51,814 nucleotides of DNA from Curtobacterium sp. MCBA15_008. GTDB lineage: Bacteria; Actinomycetota; Actinomycetes; Actinomycetales; Microbacteriaceae. Shown here in pieces: positions 30,625 through 39,900 of this stretch. Below the pieces are notes generated by a model that was given only the letters and a program-made list of their open reading frames with translations, was not told the DNA's origin and searched no databases. The first letter of the stretch is position 1; the number at the start of each line of letters is the position of its first letter. Position numbers and translations under genes: made by a program. The DNA lies in the NCBI RefSeq assembly GCF_001865065.1, contig NZ_MJGN01000025.1, positions 1 through 51,814 on the forward strand, written 5' to 3'.

Positions 30625-33318
30625 GTGTCAGAAGTGACCTCCGCGACGCCGTCGTCGCACCGCCGCTTCAAAGTCGGGGCGGTCTTCGCCGTGTACAACG
30701 TTGCGCGGTACCTACCCGACCTGCTCGGGTCGCTCGAGCGCCAGACCTTCCCGATCGACTCGATCCAGCTCGTCTTCGTCGACGATGGTTCGACCGACGG
30801 GAGCCTCGAGCTCCTGCAGCGTTGGGCGGCGCCGCGCGGTGGGAACGTGACCGTCGTCGGGCAGACAAATGCGTGGGTCGCCGCCGCACGCAACGCGGGC
30901 ATGGAGCACGTCGACGCCGACTGGGTGACGTTCGCGGACCCCGATGACGTGTTCGACGACCGGTACTTCGAGGAGGTCGTGAAGTTCATCGACCTCCACG
31001 GGGCACCTCGTGTCGGGATGCTCGTGACACACCAATTGCGACTGAACGAGCAGTTGGAACTCGTGGATTCGCACCCACTGCGAGTGAAGTTCGCGAAGGG
31101 GTCGCGCATCGTCGACCTGCGGCACGAACCGATCATCCAGATGGCCGTCAACTCCGCGTTCTTCCGCGCGGATGCGGTGACAGAGCGGGCCGTGCAGTTC
31201 GACGGCCGGATCCGCCCGGTCTTCGAGGACGCACACTTCATCGCCTCGTACCTGTTGCGGACGGGCTTCACCGACATCGGTGTGCTGGCGTCGGCGAAGT
31301 ACCACTACCGGGTGCGGGGTGACGGAACCTCGCTGATGGAGTCGCACTACGATCATCCGGGCAAGTACACCGACGTACTGCGGTACGGGCACCTGGACCT
31401 GGTCCGATCGGCCCGGGCATCGGGTGAGCTCCCGCGGTGGCTTGAGAACACGCTGCTGTACGACCTCTTCTGGTACTTCAAGAACGAGCGTGCCTTGAAC
31501 TCGCCGTCCGCGCTCGCACCGAGCCACACGTTCGACGAGTTCCATGGACTCGTCGCGCAGATCGTCGCTGAGATCACCGACGACGCGATCAACTCCTTCG
31601 ATGCGATGGGTGTCGAGTACGCGGTGCGCAAGGCGTTGCTCATCGGCTACACGGGCCACCCCGTCCGCCCGGACTACGCCAAGCTCGAGCGGGTCGACGA
31701 GACTCGCCAGCACGTCAAGTTCACGTACTGGTTCACGGGAGACCTCCCCGAGGAGCGGGTCGTCGTCGACGGGCAAGACGTCGCGCCGGTCTACGCGAAG
31801 ACGCAAGACCTGGTCTTCTACGGCAGGGCGGTCCTCCGTCAAAGGCATGTCTGGATCGAGCGCGGTCGACTCACACGCCTGTGGCTGGATGGAGTGGTCG
31901 TACCCTTCACCCGGGGCGAGCGCTACGAGCCGGACGACGCGCTCACCCTGCGCCAGCTCCGACCGCAGATCCTCGGCCAGCGCAAGCGGACGCAGAACAA
32001 GTGGTCGGACGTCACGACGCCGGCGCTCCAGCACGTCAAGCGCCAAGCGCGAGCGGTGTACGACAACGCGCGCTCGGGCAAGTACAAGCGCCGCGCTGAG
32101 GACGCGATCCTCGGTGTCTCCGTCCGCAGTCGCAGTACCCGCGAGAAGTTCGAAGGCGCGTGGGTCTTCATGGACCGCGATACCGACGCGAACGACAACG
32201 CCGAGCACCTCTACCGGTGGGTGCGGAAGAACCGGCCTGACATCAACGCATGGTTCGTCCTGGCTCGTGATTCGAAGGACTGGAACCGGCTGCAGGCAGA
32301 GGGATTCCGCCTTGTCGCGTACCGGTCCGGTGACTGGCGCAAGCTCATCCTCCACGCGGTGCACCTGGCGTCGTCACACATCGACGTCTACGTCGTGAAC
32401 CCACTCCCGCGTTGGCGCTATGGGGACCCACGATTCACGTTCACCTGGCTTCAGCACGGCGTCACCAACTACGACATCTCGCGTTGGGTGAACGGCAAGC
32501 CGGCCGAATTGTTCGTGACCGTGACTCCGCAGGAGAAGGAGTCGATCGCCGGGGATGGCCCGTACACGTTCACCGATCGTGAAGTGGTGCTGACCGGCTT
32601 CCCCCGCCATGACGAACTCCTCCGCAAGCGGAGGGCGACCATCGACGAAGACCGCGACCTCATCCTCATCATGCCGACGTGGCGCAAGAAGCTCGCCGGC
32701 GTGCAGGTCGCAGGAAGCAACGAGCGGCTGAAGAACCCAGCGTTCGCCTCGAGCCAGTACGCCCTCGAGTTCAACGCGCTCATCGGGTCACAGCGATTGC
32801 GTGACGTCGCACAGCAGACCGGCAAGCGGGTCGTGTTCATGCCGCACCCGAACATGCGACCGTACTTGACCGACTTCGACGTTCCTGAGTGGGTCGAGGT
32901 GTGGGACTTCGCGACCGTCAACGTGCAGGACGTGCTCGCTCGCGCGGCGCTCATGGTCACCGACTACTCATCGTTGGGTTTCGAGGCCGCTTTCATCGAC
33001 GTGCCGCTGGTTTACTTCCAGTTCGACGCCGCGTCGTTCTTCGACGGCTCGCACGTGGGCCGTCGCGGGTACTTCGACTACGAGCGCGATGGGTTCGGTC
33101 CGGTCGCGACGACGGTCGCCGCTGTCGAGGTCGCGGTGGAGCGTGCGGGCGCGAACGACTTCGTGTCGTCACCCGAGTACCTCGCACGGACATCGGCCGC
33201 GTTCGTCACACGTGACGAGGCGAACTGCCAGCGAGTGGTCGAGGCGATGTTGGCCCTCGACGGGGGACCACGGTTGTCAGAGCCCCGGCGGCTCGAGGAG
33301 CGGGTCTCCACCGCCTGA
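30625..33318 (+). CDS. GT2-TagF-like bifunctional glycosyl/glycerophosphotransferase
   Basis: An 897-residue fusion. Residues about 15-240 are a GT2 domain (FAVYNVARYLPDLLGSL, D53-D-G-S, FADPDDVF, AARNAGMEH). Residues about 500-870 are a CDP-glycerol:poly(glycerophosphate) transferase-type domain with WLQHGVTNYDIS (about 608), FMPHPNMRPY (about 740) and TDYSSLGFEAAFIDVPLVYFQFD (about 779). TagF-like enzymes build poly-glycerol-phosphate or related polyol-phosphate chains on lipid carriers. With the ABC exporter directly upstream, wall teichoic acid is the likely product. The GTG start has AGAGGGGA about 7 bases upstream. The middle (240-500) has no motif I recognise. Confidence 0.85.
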   Translation: MSEVTSATPSSHRRFKVGAVFAVYNVARYLPDLLGSLERQTFPIDSIQLVFVDDGSTDGSLELLQRWAAPRGGNVTVVGQTNAWVAAARNAGMEHVDADWVTFADPDDVFDDRYFEEVVKFIDLHGAPRVGMLVTHQLRLNEQLELVDSHPLRVKFAKGSRIVDLRHEPIIQMAVNSAFFRADAVTERAVQFDGRIRPVFEDAHFIASYLLRTGFTDIGVLASAKYHYRVRGDGTSLMESHYDHPGKYTDVLRYGHLDLVRSARASGELPRWLENTLLYDLFWYFKNERALNSPSALAPSHTFDEFHGLVAQIVAEITDDAINSFDAMGVEYAVRKALLIGYTGHPVRPDYAKLERVDETRQHVKFTYWFTGDLPEERVVVDGQDVAPVYAKTQDLVFYGRAVLRQRHVWIERGRLTRLWLDGVVVPFTRGERYEPDDALTLRQLRPQILGQRKRTQNKWSDVTTPALQHVKRQARAVYDNARSGKYKRRAEDAILGVSVRSRSTREKFEGAWVFMDRDTDANDNAEHLYRWVRKNRPDINAWFVLARDSKDWNRLQAEGFRLVAYRSGDWRKLILHAVHLASSHIDVYVVNPLPRWRYGDPRFTFTWLQHGVTNYDISRWVNGKPAELFVTVTPQEKESIAGDGPYTFTDREVVLTGFPRHDELLRKRRATIDEDRDLILIMPTWRKKLAGVQVAGSNERLKNPAFASSQYALEFNALIGSQRLRDVAQQTGKRVVFMPHPNMRPYLTDFDVPEWVEVWDFATVNVQDVLARAALMVTDYSSLGFEAAFIDVPLVYFQFDAASFFDGSHVGRRGYFDYERDGFGPVATTVAAVEVAVERAGANDFVSSPEYLARTSAAFVTRDEANCQRVVEAMLALDGGPRLSEPRRLEERVSTA

Positions 33319-33323
33319 CCACG

Positions 33324-34934
33324 TCACCGCACTGCAGGCACGTGGATTCGAGTCTCGACCATGTTGTGGTCGGACGGGATCACCGAGGTGCCCGGGTTCC
33401 AGTTGTTGACGAACTCGTCGCTCCCTCGGATGCCCTGAGTGAGGATGTAGTCGATCCGCTGACCGTCCTTGTTCGGATCGTCGGCCTGCTTCGACGGCGG
33501 CTGGTAGTTGTTGTAGGTCGTCTTCGCGGTGCCGTACCGGTGCTGCGACGCCGAGGCGTCGTAGAAGCCGCCCCGGACGAGCGTCGGCTGCGCGCCGTCG
33601 ATCGCGTCCTCCGGGTAGCGGCTGTCGTTGAGGTCGCCACCGAGGACGACGGGAAGCCGCTTCCCCGAAGCGTCCGGGGTGTTGACCCGGTTGAGTGCAG
33701 CCAGCAGCTGCGAGGAGTTCTGGCCGAGCAGGGTCTTCCGGGGCTGGCTGTACGAGCTCGACGGGATTCCGTAGTGCGCGGCGACGACGTAGAAGGTGGT
33801 GCCGCTCCCGTCCTTGGTCTGGAGCTTCGCCCAGGGCGTGTTCGTGTCCGGAGCGGAGGACGCCGGGTACACCTCGTAGTCCTTCACCCCGGCGAGCACG
33901 CCGTGGTCGAGGACCGTGTACTTCGCCGGGTTGTAGAGGATGCGGTTCCCCTGGTGTGACTTGCTGACCGTCATGGGCGATGAGTCGACCAGCTGCAGGT
34001 TCGGGAGTCGTCGGTCGAGGTCGAGGTAGGCCTGCGCCGATCCGCTGCCGTTGGAGAGCCCGCTTGCTTCGAGGACCGTCAGGACATCCGGGTCCTTCGC
34101 GTTGATCGTGCTGGCGATCGCCGGCGCGCGCGTCGACCATCCCGGCGCACCGTTCGTCTCGCATCCCGAGCAGAGGACGTTGTAGCTCGCGAAGTGCACG
34201 GCGAGGTCCGATGCGACCGGCTTCGTCGGCGTCGGCCAGGCGCTCACCTGCGCGGACTTCCTGACGTAGGTCGGGTTGAAGTAGGTGTTGCGCGCCATCG
34301 CCCGGGCGTAGATCGGGTTGCCGTACGCGACCGAAGTGAGGTCGCTGTCCGAACCCGGGAGGGTCCAGGTCCTGGTCGCCGGGTCGAACGCTGACGACCA
34401 CGGCGTGTAGTGCGGCGTCCATCGGTCGGGAGTCCGGTTCTCGTTCGGCCCCGCCGACCATCGGATCTGGTAATCACTCGCGTTCGCGACCTCGGGGATC
34501 GAGACCGTCACACCGTTGGCGGCCGACTTCGCCGTGATCGTGCCGAACGTCGCGACGGCGTTCGGCTGGAGCTTCGTCGTGACGGTCTTCGCCCACGAAC
34601 CCGCGGTCGTGCCGTTCTTCGCGGCGACCGTCACGTAGTAGGTTGCGTTCGGCTGCAGCTTGGTCATCCACGCGCCGACGAATGAGGAATCCCGATAGGT
34701 CGGGCTGCTGAGATCGGCGTGTGTCGACCACTTCAGTACGTAGCTGGTGGCGTTCGAGACGGCATTCCACTTCACCTTGACGCTCTTGCCTGCCCAGTCC
34801 TGCGTGGCCTTGCTCACGCCGGTGACCTGTACCGGCGTCGTGGCAGCGCTAGCAGACAACGCCGGGGTGAACGACGTCGCTGCTATCGCGGCGAGGGCAA
34901 CAACGATCGTGAAACGGCTTGCAGCGTGACGCAT
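33324..34934 (-). CDS. Secreted EEP-fold nuclease/phosphatase with FN3-like domains
   Basis: The 536-residue protein starts with a signal peptide (residues 1-31, cleavage near SASA-ATTP). Two fibronectin type III-like modules follow at about 35-240 (VKVKWNAVSNATSYVLKWS, LQPNATYYVTVAAKNG). From about 248 an endonuclease/exonuclease/phosphatase domain runs to the end: FASYNVL, DVLTVLEASGL (in place of the usual QE), GGDLND (about 431), RIDYIL and the catalytic PSDHNMV (about 524). The ATG has AGGGAG 6 bases upstream. Target is unknown: extracellular DNA or a phosphodiester/phosphomonoester polymer are options. It is tail-to-tail with the TagF-like gene, 5 bases apart, with no terminator between. 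Confidence 0.85.
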   Translation of the reverse strand: MRHAASRFTIVVALAAIAATSFTPALSASAATTPVQVTGVSKATQDWAGKSVKVKWNAVSNATSYVLKWSTHADLSSPTYRDSSFVGAWMTKLQPNATYYVTVAAKNGTTAGSWAKTVTTKLQPNAVATFGTITAKSAANGVTVSIPEVANASDYQIRWSAGPNENRTPDRWTPHYTPWSSAFDPATRTWTLPGSDSDLTSVAYGNPIYARAMARNTYFNPTYVRKSAQVSAWPTPTKPVASDLAVHFASYNVLCSGCETNGAPGWSTRAPAIASTINAKDPDVLTVLEASGLSNGSGSAQAYLDLDRRLPNLQLVDSSPMTVSKSHQGNRILYNPAKYTVLDHGVLAGVKDYEVYPASSAPDTNTPWAKLQTKDGSGTTFYVVAAHYGIPSSSYSQPRKTLLGQNSSQLLAALNRVNTPDASGKRLPVVLGGDLNDSRYPEDAIDGAQPTLVRGGFYDASASQHRYGTAKTTYNNYQPPSKQADDPNKDGQRIDYILTQGIRGSDEFVNNWNPGTSVIPSDHNMVETRIHVPAVR

Positions 34935-35027
34935 GAGTGCTCCCTGTCCTGGTGCAGACAGGCTAGTACACCCGTTGTCACGGCCCTCGGAGATGTGGAG
35001 AGCTTCCGATTGGATTACAGTTCCGGG

Positions 35028-37121
35028 GTGCCGACTCCGCAGAAATCCACCGTGCGTGCCGACATCCAGGGGCTTCGAGCGCTTGCGATCGGTCTCGTAG
35101 TTCTCTACCACCTCTGGCCGAACCGGCTCACCGGCGGGTTCGTCGGTGTCGACGTGTTCTTTGTGATCTCCGGCTTCCTGATCACCGGGCACCTGGTGAA
35201 GGCTATTGCTGAGCGTCCGCACCCTCGGATGCTTCTCGGGTTCTATGCCCGCCGGATACGGAGGCTGGCTCCTGCGGCGGTTCTCGTCCTCTCGTTCGTC
35301 CTGGTCGTCTCTCTCGTCGTGCTGCCGGCTACGAGCTGGGCGCCGACAGCATGGAGCGTGCTCGCATCGACGTTCTTCGTAGAGAACTGGCACCTCGCGG
35401 CGCAGTCGGTCAGCTACCTCGAGACGGCGTCCCAGCCGAGTGCGCTGCAGCACTTTTGGTCGCTTTCGGTGGAAGAGCAGTTCTACATCTTCTGGCCGAT
35501 CCTGCTTCTCAGCGTCGCGCTCGTTGCTCGGCAGCGAGCAGCGCGGCTCCTTCCGCTCGTGATCCTCGTCGTCGGCGTACTGAGCCTTGCCTGGGGGGTC
35601 CTGCATACCCGGATCGATCCGGACGTGGCCTTCTTTGATACCAGTGCTCGCGCCTGGCAGTTCGCGGTTGGCGGGCTGGTCGCTTTCATGCCCAAGCCTG
35701 CCGGGCTCCTCCGCCTGCCATTGCCGTGGATCGGCATCGCGCTGATTGCCGTTGCTTCGCTTACGTTCTCCGACTCGACGCCCTTCCCGGGGTACGCGGC
35801 TCTGGTTCCGACTGTCGGAGCGGCTCTTGTGATCGCCGGGCGGTCGGAGGAACGATCGACCTGGTCTTGGGGCTTCGTATCGCGCTTCGGCCCCATCAGG
35901 TGGCTTGGGGACGTCTCCTATTCGGCGTATCTCTGGCACTGGCCCCTGATCGTCCTGACCCCTCAGGTGCTCGGGCGAGACCTGGACCTCCGCTCGAAGC
36001 TCGCCATCCTCGTGGCTACCCTCGTCCTCGCCGCGCTGTCCTACCGGTTCGTCGAGAGCCCCGTCCGCAGGAGTCGGAAGCTAAGCGCGCAGGGGTGGCG
36101 CAGCTTCGCCGCCGGCGCGACGGCGGCTGCTGTACTCGCCGCAGGGGCGTTCGGTTCGGTAGGCGTAGCGAGCGCTGCTACCGCCGCGGAGAATGCAGCG
36201 ATTATTGCAGAAGTCTCTAATGGTGAGAGCTGCTATGCGGCGTCGGCACTAGACAACACGAAATGCGGTGATCCTTTCGGTGTGATCGACAAGGATAAGC
36301 TCCCGGCCTCACTGGCTGACAAGCCAATAGCGTGGCAGGATAACTGCATCGACGACGTCACGGAGAATACTAACAAACTGTGTGAACTCGGCGATCCGCA
36401 GGGTGCTGAGACCGTGTTGCTTTGGGGTGACTCGCACGCTGGAGCTTGGTCTTCAGCATTCGACATCGCCGGCAAAATCAACCATTGGCGCGTGATTGTC
36501 GCCGCGCGCAACAAGTGCCCTTCTTCTCTTGTTGCACCCAATGCAACCGCCTTCGGCGACAGGCTGCCCGCAGATCAGCAGGCATGGTGTAGTGCCCGCA
36601 ACAAATGGGTACTCAGTGACGTCGCTCCGCGAGCGGATAAAGTAGTTTTGGCGAATCTGTGGGCGAACTACGTCTTCCCGAATGGAAGTAAATCGCAGAG
36701 CATTGGCTACGAGCGCGTCGCACAGGGGGTTGCGGCGTTGGGGCGGACTGTGACGGTGATGCAGCATGTCCCGTTGACTGGCCCGACGCTGGAAAAAAAG
36801 GTGTGGGGCCCAGACTGTCTCGCTGAAAATGCGGCGAAAGATTGTTCTAATCCGGTCGCGCAAGCCTATCCTGCTTCCACGAGCGCAGTGTTCTCCCGTC
36901 TGGTGAGAGACGGTTACGGACAGCAGATCCGCTACGTACCTGTGTTCGACCGGTTCTGCGACGATGCCCGGTGTTATTCAGCAGTGGGTGGAGTTTCAGT
37001 GTACTTCGACGGCTCACATCTTTCACACGCATACAGCAGCTCGCTTGGCCCGTGGCTGGCTAAGCAGTTGGGTAGCGCGAAGAAACTCGCCGTTGCGGAC
37101 TTCCGTTCGCCTGGAGCCTGA
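35028..37121 (+). CDS. OafA/YrhL-type acyltransferase with C-terminal SGNH domain
   Basis: The 697-residue membrane protein has an acyltransferase-3 domain with about ten membrane segments (residues 10-365; H28 in LRALAIGLVVLYHLW, FVGVDVFFVISGFLITG, SLSVEEQFYIFWP, SYSAYLWHWPLIV). It then has a periplasmic SGNH domain with GDSH at 467-470 and D661-G-S-H664. Such fusions move acetyl groups across the membrane and O-acetylate surface glycans. GTG at 35028 fits the conserved N-terminus RADIQGLRAL. From about 36190 the codon usage turns AT-richer (AAT, ATT, TTG, AAA codons) than the rest of the gene. Confidence 0.9.
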   Translation: MPTPQKSTVRADIQGLRALAIGLVVLYHLWPNRLTGGFVGVDVFFVISGFLITGHLVKAIAERPHPRMLLGFYARRIRRLAPAAVLVLSFVLVVSLVVLPATSWAPTAWSVLASTFFVENWHLAAQSVSYLETASQPSALQHFWSLSVEEQFYIFWPILLLSVALVARQRAARLLPLVILVVGVLSLAWGVLHTRIDPDVAFFDTSARAWQFAVGGLVAFMPKPAGLLRLPLPWIGIALIAVASLTFSDSTPFPGYAALVPTVGAALVIAGRSEERSTWSWGFVSRFGPIRWLGDVSYSAYLWHWPLIVLTPQVLGRDLDLRSKLAILVATLVLAALSYRFVESPVRRSRKLSAQGWRSFAAGATAAAVLAAGAFGSVGVASAATAAENAAIIAEVSNGESCYAASALDNTKCGDPFGVIDKDKLPASLADKPIAWQDNCIDDVTENTNKLCELGDPQGAETVLLWGDSHAGAWSSAFDIAGKINHWRVIVAARNKCPSSLVAPNATAFGDRLPADQQAWCSARNKWVLSDVAPRADKVVLANLWANYVFPNGSKSQSIGYERVAQGVAALGRTVTVMQHVPLTGPTLEKKVWGPDCLAENAAKDCSNPVAQAYPASTSAVFSRLVRDGYGQQIRYVPVFDRFCDDARCYSAVGGVSVYFDGSHLSHAYSSSLGPWLAKQLGSAKKLAVADFRSPGA

Positions 37122-37124
37122 AAG

Positions 37125-38792
37125 GTGCCGTCTCCTGGCGTCACCGCACTGTCCGTGGTGGTTGCGGCGCGAAACTCAGCACCGTGGATTGGCGAGATGC
37201 TTGAGAGCGTCTGCGCTCAGGGCATGGAAGACTTCGAGGTCATCGTCGTTGACAACGGCTCGACCGATAACACCGCCTCGATCGTCTCCGATGCTGCTCT
37301 TCGATATCCGGGCATCAGACTCGTGCAGTCCGAGGTGACGAATGCGGGAGCTGCGAGGAACTTCGGCATCGCACAGTCGAAGGGGCGATACCTCGTCTTT
37401 GCCGACGCCGACGATATCGTACCGGACGGTGCCTACCGGGCGATGCTGGAGTCGCTCGAGAGCAGCGGTTCGGACATGGCCATCGGCGACCACCTCAAGT
37501 TCTCCGCGCAACGAACCTGGAGTCCGACTAGACGTTGGTATCTCTTTGATAGCGCTCGCAGTGGTGTAGCCGCCGTCGACGTGCCCGAGCTGTTATCGGG
37601 GCGATCATGTTGGAACAGAATGATCCGCCGGTCTTTTTGGGACCGTGTTCGGCTGCGGTTCCCAGAGATACAAAGCGTTGAGGACATCGAACCGATGACA
37701 CGTGCTTTCGTCGAGGCGAAATCGCTCGACGTCGTCCCGTTCTGTGTTTACCTCTATCGAGATCGTGGTGACGCGTCTTCGTTGTCCCGTCGGTCAGACT
37801 CGGACGTCACCGTGCGCTATCTGGAACAGGAACTGGCGTGCACCCGGTTGGTTCAGAACAATCCGGTGCTCCGTCGGCAACATGCCGAGATCGTGCTTGA
37901 TGCGGACGGGTGGGCCCATCTGCATCGCTTCCTTTCCACGAACCCGGCTGACGACGAGATCGCCGCGGTTGAGCAAGCTGCTGCAGCGTTGCTGAAGGTG
38001 ATCCCCCTCGCGGATCTCGATCAGGTGGCACCGCCCCGCCGGGCACTGTGGCAGCTCGTCTTGGCTGGGGAGTGGTCTGCGGCACGCTCGTTCGTGATGC
38101 GGACCTCGGACGGCTCGGAGAGTGGTCGACTGTCTGCCTGGATCGATGCGGTGGCTCTGACTCAGCAATGGGACGAGCCGGCGGCGAGTGCGCTGGCCGT
38201 CGAGGGATTGGTGCCTGCGCTCGTGAACGGTGCGGAGGGGCTCCCGGCGGCATGGTTTGCGGACCGACTCACCACGATCGAAGATGTCGAGCTGGCGAGC
38301 ACTGGCTCCGTGCTGCTCGACGCGATGATCTCCGCGCTCCGGGCAGCCAACCATTCCGCTGTGCCGACAATTTCCGCATTGCGCCACATGGTTCCACTGG
38401 TCGTCGACCGCGTTGACGCATCGGAGCGAGGGATGTTCATTGGCGGTCCGGCAGACATTCGTCTGCTGAAGACGCGCGGTGTCTTCGAACTCGTAGGGTC
38501 GGGTGGCGAGTCGAAGGTGCCGCTGGAGGCTGAGACGGGGCGCTGGCGCGCAGAGTTGACCGATGACGGGCTCGAGCCCGGGCGGTACTCCGCTGCGGTG
38601 TCGTTCAACGGCATATTGGGGAGCTTCCCCGTGGTCACGGCGCGGATGCCGCTCCCGCCGGTCGACGAGGGGTTCGCGCTGCAACCGCTCGCCGACCGCA
38701 AGGACGGCTGGCGATTCCTTGTCGACCGGCGGATGCCACGGCGTCGAAGTATCGGTGGCCTGCTGCGCAACGTCGTTCGAAGAGGCCGGTGA
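37125..38792 (+). CDS. GT2 family glycosyltransferase
   Basis: A 555-residue protein with an N-terminal GT2 domain: LSVVVAARNSAPWIGEMLES, VIVVDNGSTDNT, AGAARNFGIAQSKGRYLVFADADDIV. The region 230-555 has no clear motif and may contain an extra beta-rich domain at about 440-520. The GTG start lies 3 bases after the acyltransferase stop, so both are probably co-transcribed. It is convergent with the GT4 gene at 38826 (gap 33 bases). Acceptor and donor are unknown. Confidence 0.82.
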   Translation: MPSPGVTALSVVVAARNSAPWIGEMLESVCAQGMEDFEVIVVDNGSTDNTASIVSDAALRYPGIRLVQSEVTNAGAARNFGIAQSKGRYLVFADADDIVPDGAYRAMLESLESSGSDMAIGDHLKFSAQRTWSPTRRWYLFDSARSGVAAVDVPELLSGRSCWNRMIRRSFWDRVRLRFPEIQSVEDIEPMTRAFVEAKSLDVVPFCVYLYRDRGDASSLSRRSDSDVTVRYLEQELACTRLVQNNPVLRRQHAEIVLDADGWAHLHRFLSTNPADDEIAAVEQAAAALLKVIPLADLDQVAPPRRALWQLVLAGEWSAARSFVMRTSDGSESGRLSAWIDAVALTQQWDEPAASALAVEGLVPALVNGAEGLPAAWFADRLTTIEDVELASTGSVLLDAMISALRAANHSAVPTISALRHMVPLVVDRVDASERGMFIGGPADIRLLKTRGVFELVGSGGESKVPLEAETGRWRAELTDDGLEPGRYSAAVSFNGILGSFPVVTARMPLPPVDEGFALQPLADRKDGWRFLVDRRMPRRRSIGGLLRNVVRRGR

Positions 38793-38825
38793 TGTGGCGG
38801 GCGTCTGACCGAGTGTCGTGGCTGT

Positions 38826-39878
38826 TCAGAGCGCTATGCGCGCCAGGGTTCCCGCGAACCGCCTCGACCGCGCGAACGGCGCCAGCCGCCGGCTGAACTC
38901 GTCCGCCCCCTCGGCGCTGCCCACCGGCCCGCGCAGTAGCGAAGCGAGCGACTCCACGGCATCGCCCGTGTCGAACCACCGGATCCATGCTTCGTCCCCG
39001 AACTCCGCCCGCAGGTGTGGCTCGTCGGGCAGGACGGACGGCACCCCGAACGACGCCGCCAGGTGCAGGCTCCCGGAGTTCAGCACCCGCCGGTAGGGGA
39101 ACACCGCGCTGTCCGCGGCGCGGAACCACCGCTGCACGTCGACGTCCGAGACGTGGTCGTGCTCGCGGACGGCGCGTACGTCGTCGCCCAGGAGCGCATC
39201 GATCGAAGCTCGGTCCTGGTCGGAGGTCCGTCCGGCGAGCAGCAGGACGGGGCGCTCGTCCGCGGGGATCCGGCGGACCGCGTCGACGAGGACGTCGAGG
39301 CCCTTGTAGGGGCGCATCTGACCGAACGCCAGGACGGCGTGCTCGTCCGGGCCGAGGTCGAACGACGCGCGAGCATCGTCACGCGTCACGGAGCTCGGGT
39401 AGACGCCCTGGTAGCTCGGGTGTGGGATGTGCACGACGCGGGCCGGGTCGAGCGAGTAGTAGGGCGACACGACGGCGGCGGTCGCGACGTTCATCACGTG
39501 CACGGCGTCGGCGACCTCGGCCAGGTACCGGTTCAGCTCGAGTTCGAGCTCCATGTGTCGGGCGTCGTGGGGGAGGACGTTGTGGATCGTCCAGACGAGT
39601 CGGGCGCCGCGAGCACGGGCTGCGTCGACGGCGGCCCGGAAGCGGTCGAGCCGAGCGCGGGCTTCGTCGAGGTCGTCGTCGGCGCGCTGCACGATCGGTG
39701 CGGTCCAGTGCATGTGGAACACGTCGCCGCTGCCGAGGCGGCCGAGGTGCTGTTCGAGCTGCTCGAGCCGGAGGCTCTCGACGACGTTCCACCCTCGCGC
39801 ACGAGGGGCCAGCAGCATCAGGTTGAGGTACGGGTTGTCCTGGTACGCGGGGAACACCAGGAGGGAGCGATCGGGCAC
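38826..39878 (-). CDS. GT4-like (GT-B) glycosyltransferase
   Basis: A 350-residue GT-B protein. It starts MPDRSLLVFPAYQDNPYLNLML, has GDVFHMHWTAP and LVWTIHNVLPHDARHMELE (the LHLHW/HN pattern of small mannosyl- or glucosyltransferases) and a C-terminal donor domain with VLAFGQMRPYKGLDVLVDAV and FPYRRVLNSGSLHLAASFGVPSVL. GTG start at 39878. It is the last gene of the minus-strand set, separated from the rest by the region with the 51-residue ORF. Confidence 0.82.
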   Translation of the reverse strand: MPDRSLLVFPAYQDNPYLNLMLLAPRARGWNVVESLRLEQLEQHLGRLGSGDVFHMHWTAPIVQRADDDLDEARARLDRFRAAVDAARARGARLVWTIHNVLPHDARHMELELELNRYLAEVADAVHVMNVATAAVVSPYYSLDPARVVHIPHPSYQGVYPSSVTRDDARASFDLGPDEHAVLAFGQMRPYKGLDVLVDAVRRIPADERPVLLLAGRTSDQDRASIDALLGDDVRAVREHDHVSDVDVQRWFRAADSAVFPYRRVLNSGSLHLAASFGVPSVLPDEPHLRAEFGDEAWIRWFDTGDAVESLASLLRGPVGSAEGADEFSRRLAPFARSRRFAGTLARIAL

Positions 39879-39900
39879 CGCCCGATCCTACGGTGCGACG

